22,767 bases of DNA from JANXQG01 sp037147235 (GCA_037147235.1 JBAWVO010000080.1:1-22767), one strand, 5' to 3'. Counted from the stretch's first letter, positions 14,128-22,683 are shown. A program made the numbers and translations. The notes: generated by a model from the sequence alone, not told the origin.

Positions 14128-15339
14128 ATGCGATTGCGAACCCTTGTTTTGCGCGAACTCTTTGAGCGCAAGAGCCAATTGTTCACCAGTTTTCTGGCGA
14201 TCCTGCTGGGAATCACAGTGATTGTGTCGATCAAGAACATCTCCTACTACTCGGAAAAGGCAGTCGCCAGGGAGATGGATTCGTTGGGGGCAAATGTGTT
14301 GGTGCTTCCCAAGACGGCCACCTTGCAGGACTACTATAGTGCCGACATGCAAGGCGATACGATTCCCGAGGAATACATCACGCAACTAGCGGTGTCGGAC
14401 CTCGCGGGACTCGACAACGTCTCACCCAAACTATCCGTGCCCGTTCAGTTGCAGGACAAGACCTTCACGCTTACGGGCATCTTGCCGAAGAATGAGTTTC
14501 AGGCAAAAGCGGCCTGGAGTGGCGCTGGGGTCTTTACGCGTCCAATCGGTTGTGGTGCCTCGGTCGGAATGATGGGATCAGACGACAAGAAAACCCTCAG
14601 CCGCAAACAGGTCATTACAACCCTTGAAGACAACGAAGTCCTCGTGGGGGCCGATGTTGCCGCCAAGCTTAACCTGAAGGACGCCGATTCGCTCGAACTA
14701 CTCGGTAAGAAGTTCACAGTCATTGCCGTGCTGCCGCAAACCGGCACGGTGGATGATTCTCGCATTTTTGCCCACCTGCATACGGTTCAGGATTTGGCCA
14801 AAAAGGGGCCGGTCGTCAACGCAATCGAGATCATCGGATGCTGCCAGGAGATCTCCGCGGGGTTAGTGGACAAACTCAATCGTCTGCTGCCGGAAGCCAA
14901 GGTGGTCACCGTCGCGCAAATCGCCGAATCGCAGATCAAGATCAATCGCATGATGTCGAACCTGTCGCTCATGTTTCTGGTGATTATTGTTTGCGTTGGC
15001 GGGGCAAGTATTGCCAACTACATGTACGCCAATGTCTACGAACGACGACGGGAAATCGGCACGCTGATGGCGTTGGGGGCCGATTCTCGATTGGTTTTGA
15101 AGGTTTTCCTGTTGAAAGCCCTGTTATTGGGCGGTGCTGGTGGAGTTGGAGGTTACGTGTTGGGCACGATTGCCGCCGTGGTGCTAGGCCCTCAGTTGGC
15201 CGGCGTACCTGTGCTACCGATGCCGCTACTCGGGTTGGCTGCGATTGGTATCTCAGTCGGCCTTACCCTTGTTGCGAGTTACTTCCCTGCCCGGCGCGCG
15301 GCCCGGCTTGATCCTTGTGCCACATTCCAGGAGGTCTGA
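14128..15339 (+). CDS. FtsX-like ABC permease with extracytoplasmic cysteines
   Basis: The product is 403 residues: membrane segment about 17-37, extracytoplasmic domain to about 278, then membrane segments about 279-299, 323-355 and 364-386, the FtsX/MacB/LolC layout. The external domain has IGCGAS (Cys142) and IIGCCQEI (Cys238, Cys239), and Cys397 is near the C-terminus. These thiols could contact a soft metal, metalloid or the cysteine-tailed proteins encoded just upstream. AAGGAGG precedes the ATG at 14128. The ATPase gene begins 3 bases after the stop. It is not a close copy of the permease at 6436-7650, so the island has two separate FtsX-type systems. Confidence 0.9.
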   Translation: MRLRTLVLRELFERKSQLFTSFLAILLGITVIVSIKNISYYSEKAVAREMDSLGANVLVLPKTATLQDYYSADMQGDTIPEEYITQLAVSDLAGLDNVSPKLSVPVQLQDKTFTLTGILPKNEFQAKAAWSGAGVFTRPIGCGASVGMMGSDDKKTLSRKQVITTLEDNEVLVGADVAAKLNLKDADSLELLGKKFTVIAVLPQTGTVDDSRIFAHLHTVQDLAKKGPVVNAIEIIGCCQEISAGLVDKLNRLLPEAKVVTVAQIAESQIKINRMMSNLSLMFLVIIVCVGGASIANYMYANVYERRREIGTLMALGADSRLVLKVFLLKALLLGGAGGVGGYVLGTIAAVVLGPQLAGVPVLPMPLLGLAAIGISVGLTLVASYFPARRAARLDPCATFQEV

Positions 15340-15342
15340 ACC

Positions 15343-16014
15343 ATGTTGAGAATGGAAAATGTCTGCAAAGCTTATGCGCATCGTGGGCGGTTGGTTAAAG
15401 CCCTCGACGGTGCAACGCTCCATATCCCCGCAGGCGATTTCGTCTCGGTAGTTGGCCCCAGCGGCAGCGGCAAGAGCACGCTGTTGCTGATGCTCGGCGG
15501 GATGCTTTCTCCTTCCGAAGGTCGCGTCCTTCTCGAAGCCAGTTCGGTTTATGATTTGAGTCCAAGCGAACGAGCAAAGATGCGGCGGGAGAAGGTCGGG
15601 TTCGTCTTCCAGACATTCAACCTAGTTCCGTACCTGTCGGCACTGGAAAACGTCCAGATTCCGCTCTTCCTGGCCAAGATGGAGGAGAAGGCCCAGAAGG
15701 ATCGGGCCACTTCCCTCTTGGAACGGGTGGGGCTGGCCGACCGCCTCGACCACAAGCCTGGCGAATTGAGCGTCGGCCAGCAACAGCGAGTTGCCCTTGC
15801 TCGGATGCTCGCCAATGATCCTGCGATTATTCTGGCCGACGAGCCTACGGGCAACCTCGACCCGGAGACCAGCCAGCAGATCATAAGCTTCCTGGAGGAG
15901 TTTCATGCGGAGGGAAAAACGATCGTGATGGTCACGCACGATCCTCGCGCGGCCAAACGCGCCAAGCGAACCCTGCGGTTGCAGAATGGGACAATCACTT
16001 GCCAGAATGTCTAA
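15343..16014 (+). CDS. ABC transporter ATP-binding protein (LolD/MacB type)
   Basis: The product is 223 residues, typical of LolD-like ATPases. Walker A is GPSGSGKST (38-46), Walker B is IILADEPTGNLD (from 162), and the switch histidine is in VMVTHD. The signature reads LSVGQQQ (142-148) instead of the usual LSGGQQQ, which is tolerated in this class. AGGAGG gives a good ribosome site. It pairs with the permease 3 bases upstream and probably drives export or lipoprotein-linked handling together with the two cysteine-tailed proteins. Confidence 0.93.
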   Translation: MLRMENVCKAYAHRGRLVKALDGATLHIPAGDFVSVVGPSGSGKSTLLLMLGGMLSPSEGRVLLEASSVYDLSPSERAKMRREKVGFVFQTFNLVPYLSALENVQIPLFLAKMEEKAQKDRATSLLERVGLADRLDHKPGELSVGQQQRVALARMLANDPAIILADEPTGNLDPETSQQIISFLEEFHAEGKTIVMVTHDPRAAKRAKRTLRLQNGTITCQNV

Positions 16015-16052
16015 TTACCCCCTTGACGACAACCTTTCAGGTGGTTTAGAGT

Positions 16053-16487
16053 ATGGAAACTATGTGTTCCACCAAATCACATCAAGACAAGACGGCAGAG
16101 GTTCCTGCTTGCGCGGCAACGACCGCGCAGACTGAGGTACAGGACACCGTTGACCTCATGTTCCGGGCGTTCTCTGACCGGACGCGCCTGCGAATACTCC
16201 ACGTTTTGCGCGGTGGAGAACTCTGCGTGGGTGATATCGTGGCGAGCCTTCGCGCTCCTCAACCGCGCATCTCGCGTCATCTGGCCTATCTGCGGAAGGC
16301 CCACCTAGTGGTGGTTCGCAAGTCGGGCCTTTGGAGCCATTACTCTTTGGCCCCGGCCAAAACGCCGTTTCACCGAAAGCTACTCGATTGTCTTGGGAAA
16401 TGCTTTGCCGAGGTGCCCGAGCTTCAGGCGGACGAAGTCCAATCCATGAAGGTCAGAAATTCCGGCGGCTGCTGCCCCCCTCATTGA
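16053..16487 (+). CDS. arsR: ArsR-family repressor, third type
   Basis: The product is 144 residues. An N-terminal extension of about 30 residues (Cys5, Cys20) precedes a winged helix (FSDRTRLRILHVL; RISRHLAYLRKAHLV). The sensor helix has ELCVGDIV, keeping only the first cysteine (Cys58) of the classical CxC. Cys113 and Cys117 and a terminal GGCCPPH (Cys140, Cys141) may form a different As(III) site, as known ArsRs have evolved several. It is clearly distinct from the two CVC-type ArsRs. AGGTGG lies before the ATG at 16053. Its target may be the CGAATAT-type sites of the plus-strand genes. The decayed arsC copy follows 14 bases later. Confidence 0.9.
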   Translation: METMCSTKSHQDKTAEVPACAATTAQTEVQDTVDLMFRAFSDRTRLRILHVLRGGELCVGDIVASLRAPQPRISRHLAYLRKAHLVVVRKSGLWSHYSLAPAKTPFHRKLLDCLGKCFAEVPELQADEVQSMKVRNSGGCCPPH

Positions 16488-16501
16488 AACATTGCGCTCA
16501 A

Positions 16502-16919
16502 ATGGCCAGATTTTCTTTGCACCGGCAACTCTTGCCGCAGTCAAATGGCTGAGGGTTGGGCACGCGCGCTCAAGAACGATTCCATCGAAGCCTATTCCGC
16601 CGGTATTGAAACGCACGGATTGAACCCAAACGCGGTTCGTGTCATGGCGGACGCGGGCGTCGATATTACCGGCCAGCGATCCAAAAACGTCGCGGAACTT
16701 CGGAACATCACCTTCGATTATGTGGTGACGGTTTGCGGTCATGCTCACGAGAATTGCCCGGTGTTCCTTGGCAATGCAAAGGTTGTGCATGTGGGCTTTG
16801 ACGATCCGCCACGCCTAGCTGCGGGTGCCAATACCGATGACGAACGCCTTGCTCCGTACCTTCGCGTGCGGGATGAGATTTGAGAATTCGTCCTGGGGTT
16901 GCCGGAATGTATTGCTTGA
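16502..16919 (+). pseudogene. arsC: Decayed second copy of arsC
   Basis: From 16545 to 16880 this reads as the same protein as the arsC at 11655-12092, with 12 differences in 112 residues, including the P-loop CTGNSCR and TVCGHAHENC. The ATG at 16502 gives MARF and then goes out of frame at a T-run (16511-16514); net removal of one base restores LCTGNSCRSQ. Near the 3' end, the CGA arginine codon of the intact copy is TGA here (16881-16883), after which the frame continues to the natural stop at 16917-16919. Two independent lesions indicate loss of function. A shorter product from the internal Met (16545) would lack the P-loop. Confidence 0.85.
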
Positions 16920-17248
16920 CGAGATTGATGCGGCGGAGATCAAGACCCTCAACGTCAAACACTACCCGATGCTGAAGGATTTGAAACCGCCGTATGTGAA
17001 AAGATAGATGCGAGAGGGGAAGAAAAGGGGGGAAGAAGTAATGAACCACGAAACAGACGAAAAAAGACGAAAAAAGACAACAAGAATAATACTTTCCCTT
17101 TTCGTGTATTTTGTGTTTTTCGTGGTTGCCTCTTGCAGCTTCTTTCTCCACTCTGTTGTGGCCGGTCTCTGACCGAGCCACGCCGCCAACCGAAGGTCTT
17201 TCCAAGCCCCTGAGCAACCCCATCCAGCTTGCTGATCAAAGCCTAACC
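16920..17248. other. Gene-free stretch at the right edge of the island
   Basis: I see no supportable gene here. A short open frame ends at 17007 with the residues LNVKHYPMLKDLKPPYVKR, which resembles no family that I recognise and has no convincing start. The rest holds the inverted repeat at 17042-17133 and a hairpin at 17158-17181 (GTGGCCGGTC, loop TCT, GACCG-A-GCCAC, one bulged base). Confidence 0.5.
17042..17133. repeat. Inverted CACGAAA-type intergenic repeat
   Basis: The left end begins GAACCACGAAAC and continues with short GACGAAAAAA units. The right end, read on the other strand, begins GCAACCACGAAAAACAC and continues with ACACGAAAA units. The two ends are degenerate copies in inverted orientation, able to pair through AACCACGAAA. 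Similar degenerate CACGAAA intergenic repeats occur widely in bacteria of this kind, by recall. It lies just past the decayed arsC, at the junction with the degenerate flank. Confidence 0.6.
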
Positions 17249-17559
17249 TTAGTCGGACGAGCAGACTCGCGATTGCCACACCTCGGGATCGCGCCGTTCG
17301 TGAAAAACGCCCAACACGACGATCCGGTCGCCAACGATCCTGTAGAAAATGCCATAGGGAAACCGCCTGATGTATCCCCGCCTCACTGTTTGGTAAACGA
17401 CAGGATAGATTTCGGGATTGCGGCAAATCTTTGCCAGGGCAATCTCAACGCAAAGGGTAAAATCGGAACCAAGCCCTTGGCGCTGTTGTTCATACCAACG
17501 AAACGCCTCCCGAGGTCTTGCTTCGCTGCGTCGCGGATTTTGAGGGTCAGGTTACTCAT
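17249..17559 (-). pseudogene. RelE/ParE-family toxin, frameshifted
   Basis: The frame from the ATG at 17559 gives MSNLTLKIRDAAKQDL, then goes out of frame at CTCGGGAGG (about 17509-17513). Adding one base restores REAFRWYEQQRQGLGSDF and continues through RRFPYGIFYRI, DRIVVLGVFHERRDPEVW to a TAA at 17249, a normal toxin of about 100 residues. RRFPY.I.Y and VL.V.H.RR are hallmark segments of plasmid-stabilisation RelE/ParE toxins. The start overlaps the antitoxin stop by 8 bases, the usual layout for this pair. A one-base loss has therefore probably inactivated the toxin; a sequencing error is the alternative. Confidence 0.82.
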
Positions 17560-17776
17560 TCTTCAGTAGCCAAGCTTTGACCTCTTCCCACGACTCCCCT
17601 TCGTCGGGTGTCCGCTCAAACGCCTCCAACCGCCGATCTAACTCCGCCCGCTGTGTGGATGAAAGCGGCACCGCCGGCTGTTCTGCAGCAATGCTGTCCC
17701 AGATATGCTCCACCAACAGGATTCGCTCCGCGGGACTGAGATGCCCAAAATCCGAGGGAATTGCTGACGCACCCAT
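17552..17776 (-). CDS. Addiction-module antitoxin
   Basis: The product is 74 residues from the Met at 17776 (in-frame Mets at 17782 and 17785 are alternatives; no clear ribosome site decides). It has LSPAERILLVEHIWDSIA, PLSSTQRAELDRRLEAFE and SWEEVKAWLLKNE, the standard segments of the small addiction-module family (TIGR02574 by recall) that neutralises RelE/ParE toxins. It stays intact while its toxin partner, overlapping by 8 bases, is frameshifted. Confidence 0.85.
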   Translation of the reverse strand: MGASAIPSDFGHLSPAERILLVEHIWDSIAAEQPAVPLSSTQRAELDRRLEAFERTPDEGESWEEVKAWLLKNE

Positions 17777-17860
17777 AATCATCATCTTAAGAAAGAATAA
17801 AGAATAGGAATTTTGATTCTCTGAAGCTCTGAGTCTAACTAGTGCATATTGGTAAAACAA

Positions 17861-17912
17861 GGGGGGCCATGCGGGGAGTGCGGCCATGGCCGTACTCCCC
17901 GCATGGCCCCCC
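17861..17912. terminator. 52-bp near-perfect palindrome, possible terminator
   Basis: The 26-base arms 17861-17886 and 17887-17912 are complementary except for one position (17893, still a G-U pair in RNA), with no loop beyond the central CCATGG. It is very GC-rich, with six G and six C at its ends. It lies 57 bases past the stop of the SUMF1-domain gene, and on the minus strand it is followed by TTGTTTT, so it could be an intrinsic terminator for that gene. Its perfection and length also fit a mobile palindromic repeat. Confidence 0.6.
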
Positions 17913-17969
17913 GCCGCTCCTCTGGCAATACATCGATTGCGCTCGCTCTCCTCACTTGTCAGGCAGAAC

Positions 17970-20739
17970 TTAGGAAACACGCAAGCCCAGGCCGGATCGC
18001 GTATACCCGGGCCTAACGTAGTCGCGGAGTGCCGACCGGCAGTTCCTGCCGCCGTCATACCAACTCCCACCGCGATCCACGTGGTCCGAGCCATCAGGAG
18101 ATCCCGCTGGATCGTCTGTCGCCGACTTTGTATAATAATCCCTGTCGTACCGGTCAAGACACCACTCCCACACATTGCCGTACATGTCGTACAGTCCCCA
18201 TACATTGGCTCGTTTCTGTGCCACCGGATGCGTCTGATCGTCCGCGTTCGCGTTGAACCACCCGTACTCAGCCAGGATCTTTTCTTCCATCGCCTCTGTC
18301 AAAGGGTTCCGTTGCGAACTGAAGCACCACCGACCCATGCTCCCAGCACGACACGCATACTCCCACTGCGCCTCCGTTGGAAGCACATACCGCCGCTTGG
18401 CCCGTTTTTCTCCTGGCAACTCCGACAGCCTCCGGCAAAACTCCACCGCATAGTCCCACGTGACTTGCTCGACAGGCATTTTCGGATTTCCCTGGAACCT
18501 ACTCGGATTGCTGCCCATGACACGCTGGTACTCCTCCTGCGTCACCTCCGTCGCGCCCAGCCAATAGGGCTTGGTAATTCGCACCCGATGCCGTGGCCCC
18601 TCGCACGGAAGACGGTCCTTGCCCCATCCGTAGTTGCTGTATAGCCGCAACTCTTCCTCAATCTGCTCTTTCGGCGATCCCATGTCAAACTCCCCGGGCG
18701 GGATGAGCACGAGCTTCATGCCAATGGAGTTCGTTTGAACGGCAGACACGCCAAGATACTTTCCCCAACGGGCTTGGTGCATCTTGGCAATCTTCTCGTT
18801 GAAAGGCGCAGTAGCTAGTGGCGGACGGACGCGCGGGGACCGGCCATCTGTCTCCGGCATTGGCTCCTCGGCCGCTTGGGCAAGACGTTTCTCCACCCGC
18901 GATTTTCCCAGACCCTGCGCTAGGTCAGGCAATGCCTCCTGATACCAATGACCGGCGCGTCGCCGCATGGCGGCCTTGGACCTGTCCGCTGCCTTCTCGG
19001 CTAATTCCCACCACGCATCGCCTCGGGTGATCTTGCCTTTGGTCGTAGATGGCTTCGATGCCAGTTCCTCTGCGGCCAGCGACTTCAATGCGTCATCGCT
19101 GCTCTTGGCCAAGAGATTCAGACCCTTGTCCCAGTCACCCTGGATGAAGCACTGCCAACGGCCGACCACCAAGCAAGCGACATGGTCGTCGGGGTCGATC
19201 TTGAGTCGCTCCTGGGCCGATTGGATCGTGTCTCGGTCGCGCCGTGCTTGCTGGAGGCTTTTGTCGCAATCGCTTAGTGCCGACTGTGCAGTTTTGATCG
19301 CATCCAGTTCTTCTTCCGCTTCCGCAACCTTCTTCTCTCGTTCGGCTGCGTCAGACGGATTTCGCGCGCCATCGCCGCCCTTGCGGCGCGCTGCCGCCCT
19401 TGCCTCGCGTTGGGCTGACTGTACTCTCGCCTGTGCCCGCATTATCGGCTCGGCGAACCACTTTTTTGCCGCGTCGAGCACATCGAACGCCTCGTCGATT
19501 GCGCCGTTGACAGCGGCCTCTTCAGCAAACTTTACGCACGACGCGCTGACGGTGGAAAGCTGAGAAGTGCCACCCGAGGAGCCTTGGCCCAAGAGCCGCT
19601 TCAGGAGCCGCGTTTTCACCTGAAAGGGCCGGATATTGAAAACGGCCGCCATCGCATCCACCGCTTCCAACATCAAGTCCGCCTCGCCCGCGTCACTCGC
19701 AATCTCCGCAGCGCGACGCAACAACACGAACTGCTCGGCTCGGTTGGTTTCGTTCTTTCGGCCGTCCTCTAGAAGCTTGTGGCCCAAGGCGACCCTGGCC
19801 ACCAGATTCTTGGCCCCGCCTGGCTTGTAGACCTCGTCGATCTCGTTCATTAGCCGCTTCTGATCATCAGCCAAAGGTGGATTGAACTTCTTCGCAGTAG
19901 CCTGCTCCTCGTCCGGCACCGGCTTCTTGGCGGGGTGATCACTCAAGGCAACAAGTTTCGCTTTGGCAGTCTTATCCGGTATCGGCGTAGTCTTCGTTTC
20001 TTCCTCAGTCTTCGGTTCAGGCGGCTTTGAAACCGGTACGGCTTTCGGCTCGTCCGCTTTCGACTCTTCCTTTTGTTTCGCGGCATCTGTAGTAAGTGTC
20101 TTTTTCCCTGCGGGCACCGGGAGCTTCAACGAAACTTCCTTGGAAGACTTGGCAAGCGCTGGCAAATCAGCCTTCGCGTGCTTCCCTTCGCGCGGCGTGC
20201 CGCTGCCTCCCATCGCCCACCACAAGGCCGCCAAACCCACTACCACCACGGTCAGCACTGCCACACCGACGAACACCGCAGGCTTGGGTTGCGACTGAAT
20301 CTCCGCACCTCCCGAGGTGATTGCCGAGGGCCTTGTTCTTCTTGTTTCAATAGCGGCTGCCAGCCCAGGATCAAGAGAATAGGCATCGGAGCGGTCTGCC
20401 TGAACGCCAATGGACTGAAGGTTCTGGCGGAGCCACTGGTCATAGGCGGTTTTCTTCTCCGGCTTCAGCAGGCAGACCCTTGCCGCCGCCACCCCGTTGA
20501 GTAGCCGCTGTGACGGCGGCATGTCTGCCCGTTTGGAAGGTCCGCAGATGAGCCATCTGCCGATCCGCAGCGTTCTCGATGACCGTGGGGTTCTCCTCGA
20601 AGGCCGGTATCCCGAGCAGTCGGTAGTGATGGGGCGGTTGCTCGCTAGCCGGTATCCCGAGCAGTCGGTAGTGATGGGGCGGTTGCTCGCTAGCCGGTAT
20701 CCCGAGCCACTGGTGATACGGATCGAAGTCTTTTGGCAT
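17970..20739 (-). pseudogene. J-like/membrane/SUMF1-domain protein, frameshifted
   Basis: The gene starts at 20739 (GAGG before ATG) with DFDPYHQWLGIP, and a J-like domain ending AADRQMAHLRTFQTGRHAA. It then shifts frame near 20514, and removing one base continues it as SQRLLNGVAAARVCLLKPEKKTAYD. The second part, open from 20522 to 17970 (850 residues), has a membrane segment (about 82-104), Lys/Glu/Pro-rich and helical regions, and a C-terminal SUMF1-type domain (about 600-850: NSIGMKLVLIPPGEF.MGS, EVTQEEY, LPTEAQWEYACRAG, GNVWEWC, RGGSWYDGG). The cysteine pair of true formylglycine-generating enzymes is not evident. A 15-residue duplication interrupts the J-like part. Unless the shift is programmed, the gene is inactive or makes only the C-terminal part. 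Confidence 0.78.
20604..20707. repeat. Exact 45-bp tandem duplication
   Basis: Units 20604-20648 and 20649-20693 are identical, and the first 14 bases of the unit recur at 20694-20707. On the minus strand each unit encodes LGIPASEQPPHHYRL. The original domain needs it only once. Recombination or slippage between the 14-base direct repeats explains it, and the lack of any difference shows that it is recent. Confidence 0.9.
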
Positions 20740-20910
20740 GGCTACCTCGGGAATTCTGTTTCGATTCACGGCCCCCTAACCGCTGCCATAGTTACCTGGC
20801 CCCGCAACGATAGCGGTAGCACGAAATTGATTTTCGCAGTGGTTCTCGGCCCTGTCAAGTGGGTCGGAAATCAGGCCCGGCCCTGTCAAGGCAGATGTGC
20901 CATTCGTGCC
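20740..20910. other. Intergenic junction with direct repeats
   Basis: No gene is supported. GGCCCTGTCAAG occurs at 20848-20859 and again at 20879-20890. The open frame of the surface-protein fragment extends back through this region but loses all recognisable protein character here, so this is probably the breakpoint that removed its 5' part. Confidence 0.5.
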
Positions 20911-22683
20911 AGCGACGGCAACGGCGGCAATAATTATAACGTGACGTTCGTCACGAACAGCACGGGTGCGATTACGGCCGCCGCGCTCAGCGTCATGGCC
21001 AGTTCCCAGAGCAAGACCTATGGCACGGTGTTGACTTTGGGGACGACGGCCTTCACGACCGCCGGGCTCTTCAGCGGCGACTCGGTGACGGCCGTGACCC
21101 TGACAAGCCCCGGTACGGCGGCATCGGCCGCAGTGTCCGGCTCGCCGTACACGATCACCGCCAGCGCGGCCATAGGGACCGGCCTGGCCAACTACGCGAT
21201 CACGTACCCTACAGGCTCGCTGACGGTAAGCCCGGCACCGGTCGTTTTCGCCCTCCAATCGAACCGCAACTGGTTGCTGTCCGGCCAGGACTTGATCGTC
21301 GTCGCGGTCGCTTCTTCGACCACTGCCGATGGTGCGGTGACATTCTACGACAACGGCGGGACGCTTGTTGCGCAGCCGCTCACCTTCGCCGCCGGGCAGA
21401 ATCAGGCCGTTCTCGATACGACGACGCTCGCACCCGGCAGGCACCTGATCAGCGTGGGCTACGCCAGTGCCAGCGGAAACTACGCCATGACGTCGGCCTC
21501 GCCCGTTGTCACGGAAACGATTTTCCCGGCCAATGCGACCATTCTAACGGTGGCCAATACGAGCAGCAACCCAAATGTCGCGGGAAGTCTTCCCTGGGCG
21601 GTGGCACAGGCCGATGCGAGCAACGCCGCTGCGGTGATCACTTTTGCCAGCGGCCAAGGCCAGGCCTTCGCCACGCCGCAAACGATCACCCTTGCGGCGC
21701 CGTTGAACCTGACCGACACAAGCCCCGTGGGCATCGAAGGTCCGTCGTGGGGCGTGACCCTCGTGGGCGATTACAGCCAGTCGCGTTTCCCGATTCTTAG
21801 CGTGGCGCAAGCCGCCAACCTTGCGGTCCAGGGAGTAATTATCGGCACGCAAAGTCCGGGAGCGAACGGCGATCTCCACGTCGCCGGCGTGCTCGACGTT
21901 CTGGACACGGTCGGAAACCTGGGATCGGTATTGAGCGTCACAGGCGGCGGAACGATTGGGCTTGGCGGCCAGACGGCGACCGCCGACAGCTTGACGCTTA
22001 CCAGTGGCAGCGTGACGGATGGCACGCTCTCGACCGGCACGCGAACCGTCTTCAGCGGCGACGTAAGCGCCAACCTGAACGGATCGGGCGGATTGGTCAA
22101 GCAGGGCACCGGTAGCGTCGTGCTCTCCGGCAACAACCATTATGACGGCGGCACCGCGGTCTTGGGCGGCACGCTTGTTGTGGCCGGCGCCCATGCCTTG
22201 CCGAATGGTACGAGCTTGACGATCGGGGCGGGCGCTCAGCTCATATTCAACTCGTCGCTTAGTGCTGCGCCCGCCACGGCGTCCGTCGAAATGACAACCA
22301 TGTCCATCGCTCCGTCCGTTGGAACTTCCCTCGACACGCGTGGAACGACCACCGCACCGATTGTTTCAAACGCGATTTCCTCGATCCCGGTAGTGTCGAT
22401 AATGACTGCGACCGATGTTGTGAAGGATAGCGGCTCGACCCGCAACTCGCAGTCGCCGATCGTGCCGTCTGCGGCTTTGCAGCCTCCGCAATCCGTCCCT
22501 GCCGGTGCTTTGAGCCTATCTGACGCGAATCGGCTCGTTGGGGCGTTGACAGCCGAGAGGATTGCCGGGAATCTGGCCTAGCTGTGGCAGGCTGCAAACG
22601 GTTCGGATAATTCGGACCAGCGGCGCAAAAAAGACGTGGCGATCCTGGCCTTGGATGCCGTGTTTGCCCAATACGACCGATGA
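20911..22683 (+). pseudogene. 5'-truncated MBG/beta-strand-repeat surface protein
   Basis: The recognisable part begins near 20911 (DGNGGNNYNVTFV) without a start codon or signal peptide. An MBG-type domain follows (SKTYGTVLTLGTTAF, YTITASAA, YAITYPTGSLTVSPAP), then an Ig-like repeat region (GAVTFYDNGGTL), and an autotransporter-associated beta-strand repeat (GGLVKQGTGSVVLSGNNHYDG). A TAG at 22579-22581 interrupts it, but the same frame continues with SDQRRKKDVAILALDAVFAQYDR to a TGA at 22681-22683. That ending resembles the conserved C-terminus of planctomycete secreted proteins (recall, moderate certainty). It is most likely a remnant of a large adhesin, inactive through a missing 5' end and a nonsense codon. 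Confidence 0.7.

Noticed and set aside
16053..16919. ArsR-ArsC fusion by readthrough of the TGA at 16485-16487
   Set aside because: The arsC-like frame is in phase with arsR across the stop, and ArsR-ArsC fusions exist. But the arsC copy has its own ATG at 16502 and a second nonsense codon at 16881, so decay explains it better.
16825..17007. 60-codon open frame overlapping the end of the decayed arsC
   Set aside because: The first half is arsC in another frame, and the second half has no start and no recognisable family.
17111..17569. 152-codon plus-strand open frame
   Set aside because: It runs antisense to the RelE/ParE toxin remnant, whose minus-strand protein is clearly recognisable in two frames.
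17970..20522. Active formylglycine-generating enzyme
   Set aside because: The domain is of SUMF1 type, but the paired catalytic cysteines near the C-terminus are not evident, no sulfatase is nearby, and the gene is frameshifted.
20497..20910. Plus-strand N-terminal extension of the surface protein
   Set aside because: This part is antisense to the J-like domain and its 45-bp duplication; the repeat-derived peptide has no surface-protein character or signal peptide.
22579..22581. TAG recoded as an amino acid
   Set aside because: No pyrrolysine-type context or other suppressed TAG is visible, and other genes in the window use TAG as a normal stop (for example at 102-104).
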